Under the pieces are notes generated by a model that saw only the letters and a program-made list of their open reading frames with translations, was not told where the DNA came from and did not search any database. From assembly GCA_012295275.1 (NCBI GenBank), contig CM022675.1, positions 1,675,925 through 1,698,018 on the forward strand: 22,094 nt of DNA, written 5' to 3'. A program made the position numbers and the translations under genes. This DNA comes from Chrysomallon squamiferum (lineage: Eukaryota > Mollusca > Gastropoda > Neomphalida > Peltospiridae). Shown piece after piece: positions 20,365 to 22,094 of the stretch; position 1 is the stretch's first letter, and each line of letters opens with the position of its first letter.

Positions 20365-20510
20365 TTATCGCATGGACGTACTGGAATATCGCGATATTTG
20401 TACTTGAGTCCAGGTTCCAATCAAGGCTGATGCTGAATATTATGTTAGTGCAGTCAAACATTCACTGTGATCACCTCTACGTGACTGTCATATTGACATG
20501 TTATTATAAT
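20365..20510. repeat. Family B repeat, copy 5 (proximal part)
   Basis: CATGGACGTACTGGAATAT, GCGATATTTGTACTTGA and AAGGCTGATGCTGA match the head of copy 3 (10246-10310). Its position just downstream of a distal part suggests tandem units. The copy ends about 95 bases before the EGF gene's ATG. Confidence 0.55.
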
Positions 20511-20534
20511 TATTTTTATTTAAATTAATTAGCT

Positions 20535-20572
20535 AATTAATTAATTTATTTATTTATTTATTTATTTATTGA
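20535..20572. repeat. TTAA and (ATTT)n tract
   Basis: A short AT tract immediately ahead of the candidate splice acceptor of the EGF gene. Confidence 0.85.
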
Positions 20573-20593
20573 TTTCTTTAATTTTCTTTGCAG
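20571..20593 (+). promoter_or_regulatory. Candidate 3' splice site in the 5' UTR
   Basis: A pyrimidine-rich run (TTTCTTTAATTTTCTTTGCAG) ends in CAG 12 bases before the ATG of the signal-peptide exon. A branch-point-like CTAAT lies about 60 bases upstream. This suggests that a 5' UTR intron is removed here, with the promoter and first exon farther upstream, perhaps in or beyond the repeat at 20090-20510. It is equally compatible with an unspliced leader. Confidence 0.45.
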
Positions 20594-20605
20594 TAAATAT
20601 TAAAT

Positions 20606-20657
20606 ATGTGGATACCATTCGTGTATCTCATGCTTCTGGGTTGTTCCATTAGTCTAG
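20606..20657 (+). CDS. Exon 1: signal peptide
   Basis: The exon has 17 codons plus one base. It reads MWIPFVYLMLLGCSISL, with a Gly completed across the splice. There is a short N-region without a basic residue, then a hydrophobic core of about 12 residues, then small residues (Ser-Ile-Ser-Leu-Gly) suitable for signal peptidase just before the acidic DEYFD start of exon 2. The donor at 20658 reads GTAACG, acceptable but weaker than the other two. It is chosen because it gives phase 1, matching exon 2. Reading through the donor meets a stop after about 30 codons. The ATG lies only 12 bases after a good acceptor (20571-20593), so this is probably the second transcript exon. Confidence 0.72.
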
Positions 20658-21878
20658 GTAACGTTTCTCCATGTTTTTGTATTATAATATATAACTTAAA
20701 TAGTGAAAATATTAGTTTTGTTTCTTCTTTTTTTTTGGTTTCTTTTTGTTATTAAGATAGTACGATCTAAAGATAGGTAAATTAATAATGAAATACAGTA
20801 TTAAAGCAGATAATTAAATTGTCAAATGCAATTTATAAAAACATAAATCAAATAAGGATTAATGTTTCTAATCAAATTAATGTACATATTATTATTATTT
20901 GTAGTAGTAGTAGTAGTAGTAATAGTAGTATGTTTTCACAAAAGAAAACAAAACTATAAATAAATAAGCAAAATCAATTTTGAAATAATAGAAAAAGAAA
21001 AAAAAAGATATGATGACTGTATGAGTTCTATAGCTCGCATGTGCTCTTTTCTTTGTTTGAAACTGCACACTACAGATTTCATGTCTACTCGTTGTCTTCC
21101 CGATGTTTTAGCTAACCTTCACATTCATCTTCTATTTTATTTTATTCATTTTCTTGTTTAGTTATTATTAATAATAATACTACTGTTACTGCTACTCCTA
21201 CTACTATTATTACTATTTAATTAAGTAGGTCACCATACATTTTTGTTTTCTTATTTAATAACAATTCTCAGTCATGAAAGTTAACCTATGTTAAAATGTT
21301 GTTTACAGGTGATGAGTACTTCGACTGCAGACGACAAGGTCAGGATTGTGCTAATAATAAAACTTGTCAAAATGACGGCACCTGTGACTGTGGAAATGAC
21401 TACACTGGCTACAGCTGTGAGCTGCAGAAAAGTGAGTTTTATCATTTTAATACATCAAATGTTTGATATACAAAGAAACAATATAATCAGTAATAACCTT
21501 TCAATAGCATGTCAGACAACTGTGGTGGTTGTTTTTCTTGTTACTTTTGTCAAAACAGAAAATCACAAATATATATATATATATATTTCTCTTCTGTTCA
21601 TTTCATTCTTTTATTTTTTATTTTATTTTATTTTATTTTTTTTTACTTTTTTTATTTTTATTTATTTATTGGTAGATTTGTTTTTAATTGTATTATTATT
21701 ATTATTATTTTTATTATTGATTATTAATATTTACTTTTAGGTTTGAGTGGAGCAAGTCCATGTACCAATCAGACTGACTCTTGTGGCTCTGATGGAGGTA
21801 TCTGTTACAATGATAATGGAAACAAGACGTGTTTCTGTCCCTCTGGTTTCTATGGTGACAGCTGTGAAAACAAAAGAT
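20606..21878 (+). CDS. EGF-repeat secreted or membrane protein, 5' part (three exons, incomplete)
   Basis: The gene is inferred from three exons: 20606-20657, 21309-21431 and 21741-21878. Together they give 104 codons plus one base. All junctions are phase 1 with GT-AG introns, the usual arrangement for shuffled EGF modules. The product starts with a signal peptide of about 18 residues and continues with two compact six-cysteine EGF-like domains. It should enter the secretory pathway and act outside the cell or as a receptor ectodomain. Three N-x-T sequons lie in or beside the EGF modules. Neither EGF has the Asp-x-Asn/Asp-Glu calcium-binding signature before its first cysteine. The last exon ends at a strong GTAAGT donor, so the gene continues past the window and the total number of EGF repeats, any transmembrane segment and the orthology are unknown. 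Molluscs have many multi-EGF receptors (MEGF10/Draper-like and lectin-EGF types), but I cannot assign this one. The reading frame is well supported; the exact identity is not. Confidence 0.8.
20658..21308 (+). other. Intron 1 of the EGF gene
   Basis: This 651-base GT-AG phase-1 intron is AT-rich. It contains a short (TAG)n tract at about 20900-20930 and an interrupted ATT/ACT trinucleotide stretch at about 21160-21220. No conserved exon-like segment was seen within it on either strand. Confidence 0.7.
21309..21431 (+). CDS. Exon 2: EGF-like domain 1
   Basis: The exon is exactly 123 bases (41 codons), symmetric phase 1-1. The acceptor is TTGTTTACAG and the donor is GTGAGT. The six cysteines are spaced C-x6-C-x5-C-x5-C-x-C-x8-C, a textbook EGF pattern. 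The core reads CQNDGTCDC and ends in YTGYSC, which fits the EGF signature C-x-C-x5-G-x2-C. The Gly/Pro-aromatic position of the second common EGF signature is Asp-Tyr here, a small departure. One N-K-T sequon lies between cysteines 2 and 3. No calcium-binding motif is seen. Confidence 0.85.
21432..21740 (+). other. Intron 2 of the EGF gene
   Basis: This 309-base GT-AG phase-1 intron has a short (TA)n run near 21571, then a very T-rich stretch (21590-21740) of TTTTA, TTTA and TTA repeats. The T-richness forms an extended polypyrimidine-like tract in front of exon 3. Confidence 0.75.
21741..21878 (+). CDS. Exon 3: EGF-like domain 2
   Basis: The exon is 138 bases (46 codons), symmetric phase 1-1. 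A strong polypyrimidine acceptor (TTTACTTTTAG) precedes it and a GTAAGT donor follows at 21879. Cysteines are spaced C-x6-C-x6-C-x8-C-x-C-x8-C. The C-terminal half reads CFCPSGFYGDSC, which satisfies both common EGF signatures. Sequons N-Q-T and N-K-T are present. Residues after the last cysteine (ENKR) lead into the next, unseen exon. Confidence 0.87.
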
Positions 21879-22094
21879 GTAAGTTATTCATTCTACTTAA
21901 CAAAATACTACCTTTATATCTACCACTATGTTATCTACTAATGAACGGTAGATGATATTTCATTGTCAATGCTATCATTTATTAAAATCTTTTAGCCAGT
22001 TATATGAATGTATGTATGTATGTATTTTTTATTCCAATTGAATTTGTTACCTTTACTGTTTTTTCTTATTAACTTATTTTCACCTCCCATTAAA
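21879..22094 (+). other. Start of intron 3 (window end)
   Basis: The sequence after the GTAAGT donor is AT-rich and holds a short (TATG)n tract near 22006-22025. No further EGF exon is visible. An AG at 21994-21995 opens a frame that runs to a stop without cysteine spacing of the EGF type, so it was not called. Confidence 0.55.

Noticed and set aside
21288-21740. Continuous 150-codon open frame over EGF exon 2
   Set aside because: It is in a different frame from the EGF cysteine pattern and runs through intron 2, ending in T-rich hydrophobic translation. The spliced frame is better supported.
21994-22077. Possible fourth exon after the AG at 21994-21995
   Set aside because: The phase-compatible frame has no EGF cysteines, runs through a (TATG)n microsatellite and soon stops. 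The acceptor is ordinary.

Overview
This is a window of metazoan nuclear DNA, most likely from a mollusc and possibly a cephalopod. That placement is inferred from overall texture: AT-rich sequence (about 30% G+C by eye), very dense long microsatellites, short degenerate interspersed repeats, GT-AG introns and a phase-1 EGF exon series. No marker gene fixes the taxon. There is no bacterial-style gene organisation, and nearly all long open frames are translations of microsatellites.

The one convincing gene is at the right end, on the + strand. A short signal-peptide exon (20606-20657) is followed by two EGF-like exons (21309-21431 and 21741-21878). All three join in phase 1 with GT-AG introns of 651 and 309 bases. 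The gene runs out of the window. It encodes the N-terminus of a secreted or type I membrane EGF-repeat protein.

Two older coding relics are visible. At 2195-2858 a comparatively GC-rich, frame-broken stretch contains short motifs suggestive of a galactose-binding (F-type lectin-like) domain. At 5090-5345 there is a decayed fragment of a non-LTR retrotransposon reverse transcriptase.

The rest is repeats. Several interspersed families recur, labelled here only for this window. Family A has about seven copies between 8.4 and 16.5 kb, usually bordered by (AAT)n. Family B has copies at 1, 6.8, 10.2 and 20.1-20.5 kb. Family C is SINE-like, with three copies and an A-box-like motif. Family D has two inverted copies with a 41-base perfect core and an (AAAT)n tail. 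Family E has two copies and family G three. There are two minisatellites: a 48-base unit of about 21 copies at 16.86-18.0 kb, translatable as a 16-residue Ser-rich repeat, and a unit of about 36 bases at 18.93-19.43 kb. A 200-base N gap (6895-7094) abuts a 560-base TTA/CTA array. Many (GA)n, (CT)n, (GT)n, (CA)n, (AAT)n and tetranucleotide tracts fill the remainder.

No RNA gene, CRISPR array or operon is supported. The most interesting material is the repeat architecture (inverted C/D cluster, near-identical inverted A pair, coding-frame minisatellite) and the possible link between the lectin-like relic and the EGF gene. Nothing here demonstrates a new biological system.
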